From JAFLCL01 sp039809495 (lineage in GTDB: Bacteria; Myxococcota_A; Polyangia; Polyangiales; Sandaracinaceae), in the NCBI GenBank assembly GCA_039809495.1, contig JBDHVC010000014.1, positions 23,791 to 87,790 of the forward strand: a stretch of 64,000 bases of DNA. The letters run 5' to 3'. Shown piece by piece: positions 52,982-60,737 of the stretch. Below the pieces are notes generated by a model that was given only the letters and a program-made list of their open reading frames with translations, did no database searches and was not told the origin of the DNA. The position numbers were made by a program, and so were the translations under genes. Position 1 is the stretch's first letter, and the number at the start of each line of letters is the position of its first letter.

Positions 52982-53137
52982 GCGCGCCTCGCTCGCCGTG
53001 ATCCCTCGAGCGGAGCTGCGCTGGCTCGGCGGGTGGGAGGCCCACGCCGATTCACTCGGCGTGAGGGAGGGGCTCTGGGCAGCACCCCCGACGAGGAAGG
53101 AGCCGCATGAATCAGCTCGGCGGATCCATGCCGTGAG
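52982..53137 (+). repeat. dispersed structured repeat, copy 1 (upstream of gltX)
   Basis: The 365-bp gap between the PKD lipoprotein gene and gltX is largely filled by this element. Its core CTGGCTCGGCGGGTGGGAGG is shared with the copies at 58562 and 59603. Structure: hairpin A (CCACGCCGA/TCGGCGTGAGG around TTCAC), a weaker hairpin B, a purine linker AGGAAGGA, and hairpin C (GCATGAATC with GATCCATGC). The spacing from GTGAT to the core is 17 nt in all three copies. It ends 46 nt before the gltX ATG. Confidence 0.75.
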
Positions 53138-53183
53138 CCGACCGCGCGCACGTGCTACCCCTCGCGCCGTCCGAGGCCCCACC

Positions 53184-54629
53184 ATGACCGCCGACTGCGT
53201 CCGCTTCGCGCCCTCCCCCACCGGCTACCTCCACATCGGAGGCGTCCGCACAGCCCTCTACAACTGGCTCTGGGCCCGAAAGACGGGCGGGCGCTTCATC
53301 CTCCGCATCGAGGACACGGACGTCGAGCGCAGCACCGAGGCGAGCACGCAGGTGATCTTCGACGCGATGAGGTGGCTCGACCTCGACTGGGACGAGGGCC
53401 CCGGCGTCGAGGGCCCGCACGGGCCCTACTTCCAGACGCAGCGCCTCGAACTCTACCGCGAATTCGCCGACCGCCTCGTCGAGCGCGGGACGGCCTACCG
53501 CTGCTACGCGACGAAGGAAGAGCTCGACGCGGAGCGCGCGCGCCAGGCGGCGAGCGGGAACCCGTACTTCCGCTACCCCGGCTGGTGGCGGGACAAGGGC
53601 CCGAAGGACTGGCCGACCGATGACCGGCCCTTCGTCGTGCGGCTCAAGACGCCGAGGAGCGGGGTCACCGGCTGGGTCGACCTCGTCAAGGGGCGCATCG
53701 ACGTCCCGAACGAGCAGCAGCAGGACGTCGTCCTCATCCGCCAGAACGGCGTCCCGCTCTACAACTTCGGCGTCGTCGTGGACGATCACACGATGGGCGT
53801 GACGCTCGTCGCGCGCGGCGACGATCACGTCGTCAACACGCCGATCCAGATCCTCATCTACCAGGCCCTCGGCAAGGAGCCCCCGCGCTTCGCGCACCTG
53901 CCGATGATCAACGGGCCGGACGGCAAGAAGCTGAGCAAGCGCAACGCCGCCGTGAGCACGACGGAGTACCGCGACATGGGCTACCTCCCCGACGCGGTGC
54001 TCAACTACCTCGCGCGCCTCGGCTGGTCGCACGGCGATCAGGAGATCTTCACGCGCGCCGAGCTGATCGAGCGCTTCGACTGGTCGCACGTCGGGCGCAC
54101 GGCCGCGCAGTACGACCTCAAGAAGTTCCAGTTCGTCCAGGCGTCGCACCTGCGCGCCGCCCCGCTCGAGGCGCTCGCCGCGCTCGCGCGCCCCTTCTTC
54201 GCGGACGGGCTCCAGATCGAGAGCGACGCGCGCCTGCTCGCGGCGATCGACACCGTGAAGACGCGCGCGAGCACGCTGGTCGAGGTCGCCGAGATGATCG
54301 ACTTCTACTTCCGCGACGCGCTCACGCTCGACGAGAAGGCGGCGAAGAAATTCCTCGTCGCCGAGGCGGCGCCGCGCCTCGCCGCGTTCCGCGAGCTGCT
54401 CGGCGCGCAGCCCACGTTCGATCGCGCGAGCCTCGAGGTCGAGACGACGCGCTGGCTCGAGGCGGAGCACCTCCACATCAAGGACATCGCGCAGCCGGCG
54501 CGGGTCTCCTTGACCGGCAGGAGCCAGAGCCCCGGCCTCTTCGAGGTGCTCGAGGTGCTCGGCAGGGAGCGCGCGCTCGCGCGCCTCGACGCCGGGATCG
54601 AGCTCGCGAAGAGCGCGGCGAGCGCGTGA
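53184..54629 (+). CDS. gltX: glutamate--tRNA ligase
   Basis: The 481-residue class I synthetase has the nucleotide-binding HIGH-type motif FAPSPTGYLHIGG (residues 8-20) and the KMSKS-equivalent KKLSKR (about 247-252). The zinc-binding Cys cluster of some GluRS enzymes is absent. The C-terminal anticodon-binding part runs from about 320. It charges tRNA-Glu and, in organisms without GlnRS, also tRNA-Gln; that role cannot be decided here. The ATG at 53184 is preceded by the structured repeat and a TACCCC sequence about 22 nt upstream. The CPBP protease gene overlaps its stop by 4 nt. Confidence 0.95.
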   Translation: MTADCVRFAPSPTGYLHIGGVRTALYNWLWARKTGGRFILRIEDTDVERSTEASTQVIFDAMRWLDLDWDEGPGVEGPHGPYFQTQRLELYREFADRLVERGTAYRCYATKEELDAERARQAASGNPYFRYPGWWRDKGPKDWPTDDRPFVVRLKTPRSGVTGWVDLVKGRIDVPNEQQQDVVLIRQNGVPLYNFGVVVDDHTMGVTLVARGDDHVVNTPIQILIYQALGKEPPRFAHLPMINGPDGKKLSKRNAAVSTTEYRDMGYLPDAVLNYLARLGWSHGDQEIFTRAELIERFDWSHVGRTAAQYDLKKFQFVQASHLRAAPLEALAALARPFFADGLQIESDARLLAAIDTVKTRASTLVEVAEMIDFYFRDALTLDEKAAKKFLVAEAAPRLAAFRELLGAQPTFDRASLEVETTRWLEAEHLHIKDIAQPARVSLTGRSQSPGLFEVLEVLGRERALARLDAGIELAKSAASA

Positions 54630-55711
54630 GCGAGCGGATGGCGAAGCGGCGCGCGTCGAGCCCGGCGGCCCCCTCGGCGGCGACGACCGAGGCGACGGCG
54701 AGCGCCCAGGCCCTCGTCGGCGAGGCGCGCGCCGTCCGCGACTTCCGCCGCGCGGCGCTGGGCGTGCTCCTCGCCGCCCTCCTCGCCGTCGCGTACGGCC
54801 TCGGCGCGAGCGCGCAGGCGAGCCTCGAGGTCGGGCTCGGCGTGGGCCTGCTCGCCGGGCTCGTGCTCCTCGCGACGCAGACGAAGCGCGCGCACCGACG
54901 GCTCGCCTACCTCCACCCGGCGAATTTCTTCCTCGCGACCTGGCGCGAGCTCGACGCGGAGGCGCGCGAGGAGCGCGCGGCGGCGGGCGAGGCCTACGAC
55001 TACCGCCCGCTCATCGCGCTCTCGGTCGGCGCGGTCTGCCTCGCGGTGATGGAGTACTTCGGGCACTCGGTCCACTTCGCGCGCCTGGCCGACGCCTACG
55101 ACCCCGAGCTCCTCGACTCGCCCTTCTTCGAGCTGATGGGCTTCGCGTGGTGGTCGGCGTTCCGCGTCCTCGGCTACCTCGTGATCCCCGCGCTCGTCGC
55201 GGTCTTCGTGTTCAAGGAGCGCCTCGGCGATCAGGGCCTCGAGACGCGCGGCTTCCTCGAGCACGCCTGGATCTACGCCGTGAGCTACGTCGTCGTCCTC
55301 GTCTGCGTGATCCTCGTCGCGCGCAACGACGAGCACTTCCAGAGCTACTACCCCTTCTACCGCCAGGCGACGCGGAGCTGGCTCGACTTCTGGTCCTGGG
55401 AGCTGCTCTACGCCGCGCAATTCCTGTCGCTCGAGTTCTTCTTCCGCGGCTTCTGGCTCAGGGCGATGAAGCGCTCGATGGGGAGCTACGCGATCTTCGC
55501 GATGGTCGTCCCCTACTGCATGATCCACTTCGGCAAGCCCTTCCTCGAGACGATCGCCGCCATCGTCGCGGGCGTCGTGCTCGGGACGCTCTCGATGAAG
55601 ACGCGCTCGATCTGGAGCGGCTTCCTCATCCACGTCAGCGTCGCCATCTCGATGGACATGGCGGCGCTGATGATGACGAGCGGCCTGCCGAGCGTGCTGC
55701 TCCCGCCCTGA
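54626..55711 (+). CDS. CPBP-family intramembrane protease
   Basis: The 361-residue product begins with GTG overlapping the gltX stop (GTGA). Eight to nine membrane segments are visible. The CPBP motifs are LEFFFRGFWLR (about 270; here E-x3-R instead of the common EExxxR) and the His motifs MIHFGKP (about 297) and FLIHVSVA (about 333). CPBP (CAAX-protease) proteins cleave within the membrane; the first Glu of the usual pair is Leu here, so activity should be checked. The long soluble N-terminus (about 1-45) is low complexity. Coupling to gltX is probably incidental. Confidence 0.82.
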   Translation: MSERMAKRRASSPAAPSAATTEATASAQALVGEARAVRDFRRAALGVLLAALLAVAYGLGASAQASLEVGLGVGLLAGLVLLATQTKRAHRRLAYLHPANFFLATWRELDAEAREERAAAGEAYDYRPLIALSVGAVCLAVMEYFGHSVHFARLADAYDPELLDSPFFELMGFAWWSAFRVLGYLVIPALVAVFVFKERLGDQGLETRGFLEHAWIYAVSYVVVLVCVILVARNDEHFQSYYPFYRQATRSWLDFWSWELLYAAQFLSLEFFFRGFWLRAMKRSMGSYAIFAMVVPYCMIHFGKPFLETIAAIVAGVVLGTLSMKTRSIWSGFLIHVSVAISMDMAALMMTSGLPSVLLPP

Positions 55712-55721
55712 CGGCGCGTCG

Positions 55722-56555
55722 TCAGCGGCGCCGCCGGCCGCGCAGCTCGGCGACGTGCGCCCGCAGCCGATCGGCCTCGGGATCGAGCGGGCGCAGGCGC
55801 AGGTACTCCTCGTAGTAGTCGGCCGCGTCGTCGAGCGAGCGCATCCGCTCCGAGGTGACGGCGAGGTTGTAGACGAGCTCGGGCACCTCGGCGGAGATCG
55901 CGCGGAACGCCGCGGCCGCCGCCGAGAAGGCCTGGAGCGCCGGCGCGTAGCGGCGCCGTCGGAACATCTCCTGCCCCGACGCGAAGAGCGCCGCCGCGTC
56001 CGCCGCGAGCGCGTCCATCGAGGGCGGGAGCGTCATCGTGATGTCGCGCTGGCGCGCGCGGAGCTGCTCCATCCGCTCGACGCGGGCCTCGACGTCCGCG
56101 CGCTCGCGCTCGCTCGGGCCGCCGGTCTCGAGGTAGCGGCGGTAGTACGCGATCGCGCCGTCGGGATCGGCGAGGCGCTGGTGGCAGTAGCCGAGGTTGT
56201 AGGCGAGCTCCGGGCTCGGCATCGCGCGATCGACCTCGGCGAGCAGGCTCGCGGCGCGCGCGAAGTCGTTCGCGGCGTAGGCGCGCATCCCCTCCGAGAA
56301 GCGCGCGCGCGCCTCGTCGAGCTGGGCGCCCTCGAGCGCGGCGCGTGCGGCCGGCGGCGGCGCGTCGGGATCGAGGGGGGCCTCGTCCTCGGCGGGCGCG
56401 GGCGCCTCGGCGACGATCGGCGCCTCGTCGCCCTCGTGCGCGGCCGGCGGGTCGATCGGCGCGGGCGGCGCGCTCGCCCCCCCGCAGCCCGCGAGCGCGA
56501 TCACCGCGAGCGCGGCGGGCGCGAGGACGACGCGGTGGCGAGGCGGGCTCGTCAA
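55722..56555 (-). CDS. TPR-repeat lipoprotein
   Basis: The 277-residue product has a signal sequence with lipobox LAGC, a Pro/Ala-rich spacer, and TPR-like helical pairs (about 80-135 and 190-270; ELAYNLGYCHQRLADPDGAI and ELVYNLAVTSERMRSLDDAA). TPR lipoproteins commonly act as assembly partners in the periplasm. The start overlaps the stop of the small gene upstream by 4 nt (ATGA). It converges on the CPBP gene with a 10-bp gap. Function unknown. Confidence 0.78.
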   Translation of the reverse strand: MTSPPRHRVVLAPAALAVIALAGCGGASAPPAPIDPPAAHEGDEAPIVAEAPAPAEDEAPLDPDAPPPAARAALEGAQLDEARARFSEGMRAYAANDFARAASLLAEVDRAMPSPELAYNLGYCHQRLADPDGAIAYYRRYLETGGPSERERADVEARVERMEQLRARQRDITMTLPPSMDALAADAAALFASGQEMFRRRRYAPALQAFSAAAAAFRAISAEVPELVYNLAVTSERMRSLDDAADYYEEYLRLRPLDPEADRLRAHVAELRGRRRR

Positions 56556-56842
56556 GCCTTCGGCTCGTCCTTCGCGTTGGCGCTCGCGGCCTTCTGCTTC
56601 TCGAGCTCCTTCTCGAGCTTCTTCACGGTGCGCTTGAGGTCGCGCACGTCGTTCTTCGTCACGAGGCCGAGCGACTTCGCGACACCCTCGACGCGCTGAT
56701 CGATCTCCTCCTGCACCTTCCCGCGGAGCTGGAAGGCTTGCATGGCGACCTTCATCACGCGCTCGTCCTGCATCACCTTGGCGACGCGCGGATCCTGCAT
56801 GAGATCCATGCCCTTCTTCATCACTCGCGACTTCAGGCTCAT
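56552..56842 (-). CDS. small coiled-coil protein
   Basis: The 96-residue product is entirely helical and charged, with a heptad-like C-terminal segment (DVRDLKRTVKKLEKELEKQK). The mixed hydrophobic and charged N-terminal half (VMKKGMDLMQDPRVAKVMQD) suggests an amphipathic surface, as in phasin-like granule proteins or small scaffolds. No family is certain. TAGCGT ends 7 nt before the ATG. It overlaps the TPR lipoprotein gene by 4 nt and is divergent from the SCP2 gene. Confidence 0.75.
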   Translation of the reverse strand: MSLKSRVMKKGMDLMQDPRVAKVMQDERVMKVAMQAFQLRGKVQEEIDQRVEGVAKSLGLVTKNDVRDLKRTVKKLEKELEKQKAASANAKDEPKA

Positions 56843-56849
56843 GGCGCGG

Positions 56850-56855
56850 ACGCTA
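56850..56855 (-). promoter_or_regulatory. -10-like hexamer TAGCGT, leaderless start
   Basis: On the minus strand TAGCGT ends 7 nt before the ATG at 56842. No Shine-Dalgarno is visible. Confidence 0.4.
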
Positions 56856-56893
56856 CAGCGTCCCGCGGCGGGCGGTCAACGCGCCCCGTCCGC

Positions 56894-56958
56894 TTGACGC
56901 GCCCGTCCGCTTGACGTGGCCCGTCCGCTTGACATGGCCCGCCCGGGCGCACTACACC
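56894..56958 (+). promoter_or_regulatory. triple TTGAC promoter region of the SCP2 gene
   Basis: TTGAC occurs three times, at 56894, 56911 and 56929, within a 17-18-bp tandem repeat (core CGTCCGCTTGAC). The third is TTGACA, and 18 nt after it TACACC could be the -10. The spacing would let the boxes act as alternative -35 elements or as a repeated binding site. Confidence 0.5.
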
Positions 56959-56965
56959 GCGCGAA

Positions 56966-56981
56966 CTGAATCGCGATTCAG
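56966..56981. promoter_or_regulatory. perfect 16-bp palindrome, operator candidate
   Basis: CTGAATCGCGATTCAG is exactly self-complementary. It lies just downstream of the likely -10 and 28 nt before the SCP2 ATG, where a repressor would block transcription. Confidence 0.55.
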
Positions 56982-57009
56982 CGAGCCACCCCCAGCAGGA
57001 GATCGAGCC

Positions 57010-57330
57010 ATGGCCGACGTAGCGACCGACTTCGGGACGCGCCTCCCCGAGAAGATCAAGAGCAGCCTCGACGCGGTGAAGAGCATCGACGCGGTCTTCC
57101 AGTTCAAGATCACCGGCGAGGGCGGCGGCAGCTGGGTCGTCGACTGCAAGAACACCCCCGGCGTGCGCTCGGGCGAGGAGCCGGCGGACGTGACGCTCGA
57201 GCTCTCCTCGGAGGACTGGAAGACGATCAGCTCGAACCCCGGCGCGGCGATGCAGCTCTACTTCACCGGCAAGCTGAAGGTGACGGGCAACGCCATGCTC
57301 GCGACGAAGCTCCAGAAGCTGCTCGGCTGA
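57010..57330 (+). CDS. SCP2 sterol-carrier domain protein
   Basis: The 106-residue product is a stand-alone SCP2 fold: DAVFQFKITGEGGGSWVVDC, VTLELSSEDWKTISS and the C-terminal YFTGKLKVTGNAMLATKLQKL are typical. SCP2 domains bind acyl chains or sterols. CAGGAG lies about 8 nt before the ATG. It has its own promoter, palindrome and terminator, so it is a single-gene unit. The following CaiB/AMACR-like CoA-transferase and the nearby acyl-CoA lyase-like enzyme fit a lipid-oxidation setting, but the link is inference. Confidence 0.9.
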   Translation: MADVATDFGTRLPEKIKSSLDAVKSIDAVFQFKITGEGGGSWVVDCKNTPGVRSGEEPADVTLELSSEDWKTISSNPGAAMQLYFTGKLKVTGNAMLATKLQKLLG

Positions 57331-57357
57331 CCGGCGCCATCGCGCTCGCGTCGAGGC

Positions 57358-57395
57358 GGGGCGTGCTCCATCGCGAGCACGCCCCTCGTCGTTTT
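57358..57395 (+). terminator. Rho-independent terminator after the SCP2 gene
   Basis: GGGGCGTGCTC (57358-57368) pairs perfectly with GAGCACGCCCC (57375-57385) over a 6-nt loop and is followed by TCGTCGTTTT. This is the clearest intrinsic terminator in the window. Confidence 0.8.
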
Positions 57396-57398
57396 GGG

Positions 57399-57404
57399 TA
57401 CCCT
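57399..57404 (+). promoter_or_regulatory. -10-like hexamer TACCCT, leaderless start
   Basis: TACCCT ends 6 nt before ATG 57411, in the same GGGTACCCTCG context as the element at 1688. It directly follows the terminator of the SCP2 gene. Confidence 0.5.
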
Positions 57405-57410
57405 CGAGCG

Positions 57411-58559
57411 ATGGAAGATGCCCCGCTCGAGGGCCTGCGCGTCCTCGACCTCTCGCGCCTCTTGCCCGGCCCGGCCGCGACGATGTGCCTCGCGGATCTC
57501 GGCGCGATCGTCGACAAACTCGAGGATCCCCAGGGCGGCGACTACCTCCGCTTCATGCCGCCCCTCTTCGAGGGCACGAACGCCGCGTTCCGTGCGCTCA
57601 ACCGCGGCAAGCGGAGCCTCGTCCTCGACCTGAAGAGGCCCGAGGGGCGAGACGCGCTCCTCCGCCTGCTCCCCCGCTACGACGTGCTCGTCGAGAGCTT
57701 CCGCCCCGGCGTGATGGACAAGCTCGGCCTCCCCTACGAGACGCTCCACGCGGCGCACCCGGGGCTCGTCGTCTGCGCGATCACGGGCTACGGGCAGCGC
57801 GGGCCGCTCGCCCAGCGCGCGGGGCACGACATCGACTACCTCGCGCGGAGCGGCGTCCTCGGGCTCACCGGCCCCGAGGCGGGGCCGCCCCAGCTCTTCG
57901 GCGTCCAGCTCGCCGACGTCGCGGGCGCGCTCGTCGCCGTGCAGCACATCCTCGCGGCGCTCCTCGCGCGCACCAAGAGCGGCGTGGGGCGCTTCCTCGA
58001 CGTCTCGATGTGCGAGGCGTCGATCCCCTTCGCGACCTTCGGCCTGATGAGCGCGTTCGCCGGCGAGGAGGTCGCGCGCGGGCTCTCGGCGCTCTCGGGC
58101 GCGATCGCGCCCTTCGGCACCTACCGCACGAAGGACGGCCGCGCGATGGCGCTCGGCGCGCTCGAGCCGAAGTTCTGGCTCGCGTTCTCGGCCGTGGTCG
58201 GCCTCGAGGGCGACATGACGGCCCTCGCGCCGGGGCCGCACCAGGCGGAGTGGAAGGCGCGCCTCCGGGCGATCTTCGAGGGGAAGACCTTCGCCGAGTG
58301 GCGCGCGATCGCCGAGGCCACCGACTGCTGCCTCGAGCCCATCCTCGAGCCACACGAGCTCCTCGACGAGCCCCTCTTCACCGAGGCCGAGACGTTCCCG
58401 CGCGTCGACGGCCTGCCCGTCGTCCGCACTCCCGGCGCGCGCGCGTGGCGGACGGAGCCCGCGCCCGCGCAGGGCGCGCACTCGCGTGCGATCCTCCGCG
58501 AGGCCGGGCTCGACGAGCCCGCGATCGATGGCCTCTTCGAGCGCGGCGTGACGCGCTGA
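57411..58559 (+). CDS. CaiB/BaiF-family CoA transferase or racemase (AMACR-like)
   Basis: The 382-residue product is a class III CoA-transferase fold protein. The N-terminal block LEGLRVLDLSRLLPGP, NRGKRSLVLDLK, ESFRPGVMDKLGL and the active-site segment AGHDIDYLARSG with Asp140 match closely the alpha-methylacyl-CoA racemase branch. These enzymes move CoA between acids or epimerise 2-methylacyl-CoA. The close likeness to AMACR suggests work on branched fatty acyl-CoA. Substrate is not provable from sequence. A structured repeat copy lies directly after the stop. Confidence 0.9.
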   Translation: MEDAPLEGLRVLDLSRLLPGPAATMCLADLGAIVDKLEDPQGGDYLRFMPPLFEGTNAAFRALNRGKRSLVLDLKRPEGRDALLRLLPRYDVLVESFRPGVMDKLGLPYETLHAAHPGLVVCAITGYGQRGPLAQRAGHDIDYLARSGVLGLTGPEAGPPQLFGVQLADVAGALVAVQHILAALLARTKSGVGRFLDVSMCEASIPFATFGLMSAFAGEEVARGLSALSGAIAPFGTYRTKDGRAMALGALEPKFWLAFSAVVGLEGDMTALAPGPHQAEWKARLRAIFEGKTFAEWRAIAEATDCCLEPILEPHELLDEPLFTEAETFPRVDGLPVVRTPGARAWRTEPAPAQGAHSRAILREAGLDEPAIDGLFERGVTR

Positions 58560-58561
58560 GC

Positions 58562-58714
58562 GCGCGCCTCACTCGACGTGATCTGTCACGCAGAGGCGCG
58601 CTGGCTCGGCGGGTGGGAGGCTCACGCCGATTCACTCGGCGTGAGGGAGGGTCTGGGGCAGACCTCCGAGAAGGAAGGAACAGCACGAATCAGGACAACG
58701 GATTCGCGCTGTGG
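58562..58714 (+). repeat. dispersed structured repeat, copy 2
   Basis: Starts 3 nt after the CoA-transferase stop. Hairpin A is perfect (CTCACGCCGA/TCGGCGTGAG around TTCAC). Hairpin B pairs TCTG with CAGA around GGG inside GGAGG/CCTCC. The linker is AGAAGGAAGGAA. Hairpin C pairs CAGCACGAATC with GATTCGCGCTG, one A-C mismatch. It ends 77 nt before the start of the 58792 gene. Confidence 0.75.
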
Positions 58715-58791
58715 GCGCGAGCGGATCCTTTCGTCGCGAAAACCGAGCGTGGTACGCTCCTCGTCCCGCGCGCTCGCGCGTCCGATCGGTC

Positions 58792-59601
58792 ATGGCCTCC
58801 CCGCTCGTCGGCTACAACACCAACGTCCGCCACCACGGCAAGGTCTTCCACATCCAGACCGAAGACTCGGGGCTCACGCACGGGCACATCTTCACGCACC
58901 TCTTCGCGGACGGCGGCCGCATCATCGCGACGCGCAAGACGACGTACGCGGAGCACGTCGGCACCGACCGCTACCCCGGGATCGTGAAGCGGCTCATGCA
59001 GGCGCAGCACAAGGCGATGTTCATCGCGCTGCGCGACGGGCTCTTCGACGAGAACGAGGCGGAGGGCGCGAAGGCCTTCATGCTCCGCGCGATCACGCTC
59101 GACGAGGGCGACGGCGCGCCGAGCCCCGCGCGGACGGACGAGCTGACGTCCTCCTCGTCCGGGGCGTTCGTCGCGGCCGACGGGCCCTCGACGTCGCCGG
59201 GTGCGAGCCCAGCGCCGATCGCGAGCGCGCCGCCGAGCGACGACGACCTCGAGCGCGCCGCCCGGCGCCTCTCCGAGCCGAGCCCCGCCGACATCCTCGT
59301 CGACACGCACGCGACGCTGCCCGGCTCCATCGCCGCGCCGCTCCCGCCGGCCGCGGCGCGCGGCGACGCCCAAGGGGCGATCTCGAAGACCTTCTCGAAG
59401 CCGGCCTCGAAGGCGCCGATCCACCACGAGCCCGTCCTCGCGCCGCCGGCCAAGGGCCGCTACGGCACGACGCAGCCGGCGGTGAAGCGCTCGAGCCCCA
59501 AGCCGCGCGAGCAGTCGCTCTTCGGGCAGGACCTCTTGAGCGAGAAGTCGCTCGACGAGGTGATCATGAGCTACCTCGCCGAGGACGTGGACAAGGAGTG
59601 A
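58792..59601 (+). CDS. conserved hypothetical protein with disordered C-terminal half
   Basis: The 269-residue product has a folded N-terminal domain (about 1-100; VGYNTNVRHHGKVFHIQTED, FTHLFADGGRIIATRKTTYA), probably beta-rich with a helix (IVKRLMQAQHKAMFIALRDG). A long Ser/Pro/Ala-rich disordered region with a few Lys/His patches follows, then a short conserved C-terminal helix (SLDEVIMSYLAEDVDKE). No signal peptide. A terminal helix of this kind may be a docking peptide. It lies between two copies of the structured repeat. Family not recognised. TACGCT lies 33 nt before the ATG. Confidence 0.75.
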   Translation: MASPLVGYNTNVRHHGKVFHIQTEDSGLTHGHIFTHLFADGGRIIATRKTTYAEHVGTDRYPGIVKRLMQAQHKAMFIALRDGLFDENEAEGAKAFMLRAITLDEGDGAPSPARTDELTSSSSGAFVAADGPSTSPGASPAPIASAPPSDDDLERAARRLSEPSPADILVDTHATLPGSIAAPLPPAAARGDAQGAISKTFSKPASKAPIHHEPVLAPPAKGRYGTTQPAVKRSSPKPREQSLFGQDLLSEKSLDEVIMSYLAEDVDKE

Positions 59602-59602
59602 C

Positions 59603-59757
59603 GGCGCCCCGCTCGACGTGATGCACGCCGCGCGGACACGCTGGCTCGGCGGGCGGGAGGCTCACGGCGGATCACTCGGCGCGAGGGAGAGGCTGGGGCA
59701 GCCCCTCCGACGAGGAAGGGAGAGCACGAGTCAGGTCCGCTGCTGCGTGCCGTGACC
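59603..59757 (+). repeat. dispersed structured repeat, copy 3
   Basis: Starts right after the stop of the 58792 gene and ends 21 nt before the pirin gene's stop, so it lies between convergent genes and precedes no gene. Hairpin B pairs GGCTG with CAGCC around GGG, a compensatory change relative to copy 2. Hairpin A and C stems carry mismatches. The purine linker is GAGGAAGGGAGAG. Confidence 0.72.
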
Positions 59758-59777
59758 CGCGCGGCGCACCGTCGCTA

Positions 59778-60728
59778 CTACGCGCCGGCGCGCTCGCTCG
59801 GGTGGGGGACGCGCTCCTCGGAGTCGCCCGGGATTGTCGGGAACTCTCGGCGGATCCAGCGCTCCCTCGCGGCCTCGAGGCGCTCGCGGTCCGAGCTGAC
59901 GAAGTTCCAGTCGAGCAGGCGCGGCTGCCTCGTGCGCACCCCGTCGAGGTGCGCGCCGCCGACGAGGACGACGCGCGCGGAGCTCGCCGCCACGAGCGTC
60001 GGCGACGCGCCCTCTTCGCGCACGGCGAGCGAGCGCGCGACGAGCGAGAGGGGCGCGGCCGAGCCCAGCCCCAGCGTGACCTCGCCCTCGACGACGTAGA
60101 GCGCGACGTCGTCGACCTTCGGCGGCTCGAGCGACGCGCCCGCGTCGAGCTCGACGACGACGAAGAGCGCGCGCGACGAGAGGGCGACGGGGCTCGTTCG
60201 CCCCCACGCCTCGCCGAGGAGCACGCGCGCCCTCGCGTGCGGGCCGCCCGCGTCGCCGAGGACGATCGTGGGGAAGCGCTCTGCCGGGTGGTGCGCGAAG
60301 CTCGGCTCGCAGGCCTCGTCCTCCTTCGGGAGCGCGACCCAGAGCTGGATGCCGTGCAGGCGGAGGCCCTCGCGGCGTCCAGCCGCGCTCGCGCGCTCGG
60401 AGTGCACGATGCCGTGACCCGCGATCATCAGGTTCACCGCGCCGGGCTCGATCGGCTGCACGAACCCGAGGCTGTCCCGGTGCACGACCTCGCCCTCGAA
60501 GAGGTAGGTCACCGTCGCGAGGCCGATGTGCGGATGCGGCTTCACGTCGAAGCCCCGCCCCTTCGGAGCGTCGAAGGGCCCCATGTGATCGAGGAAGACC
60601 ACGGGGCCGACGCCGCGGCAGCTCGCCTGGGGCAGCGCGCGCGCCACCACCATGTCGCCCACGTCGCGCGGCCTCGCCACGAGGAGCTGCTCGATCCCGT
60701 GAGCTCGCGTCGCCTGCTCCTCCAGCAC
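59778..60728 (-). CDS. pirin-family protein
   Basis: The 316-residue bicupin has the pirin metal site: His65 and His67 (KPHPHIGLATV), His109 and Glu111 (GHGIVHSER). The family signature FLDHMGPF near residues 45-52 is also present. Pirins bind iron and act as redox-dependent regulators or quercetinase-like enzymes; which one applies is not decidable here. GTG 60728 has GAGG-type sequence (GGAG) 7 nt upstream. It follows the HACL2-like gene by 9 nt, so the two are co-transcribed. Confidence 0.9.
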   Translation of the reverse strand: MLEEQATRAHGIEQLLVARPRDVGDMVVARALPQASCRGVGPVVFLDHMGPFDAPKGRGFDVKPHPHIGLATVTYLFEGEVVHRDSLGFVQPIEPGAVNLMIAGHGIVHSERASAAGRREGLRLHGIQLWVALPKEDEACEPSFAHHPAERFPTIVLGDAGGPHARARVLLGEAWGRTSPVALSSRALFVVVELDAGASLEPPKVDDVALYVVEGEVTLGLGSAAPLSLVARSLAVREEGASPTLVAASSARVVLVGGAHLDGVRTRQPRLLDWNFVSSDRERLEAARERWIRREFPTIPGDSEERVPHPSERAGA

Positions 60729-60737
60729 GTCGTCTCC

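Noticed and set aside
53110..53139. Possible tiny gene in repeat copy 1 (MNQLGGSMP after AGGAAGGA)
   Set aside because: The start codon is ACG or GCG in the other copies and stops are not conserved, so a translated leader peptide is not supported.
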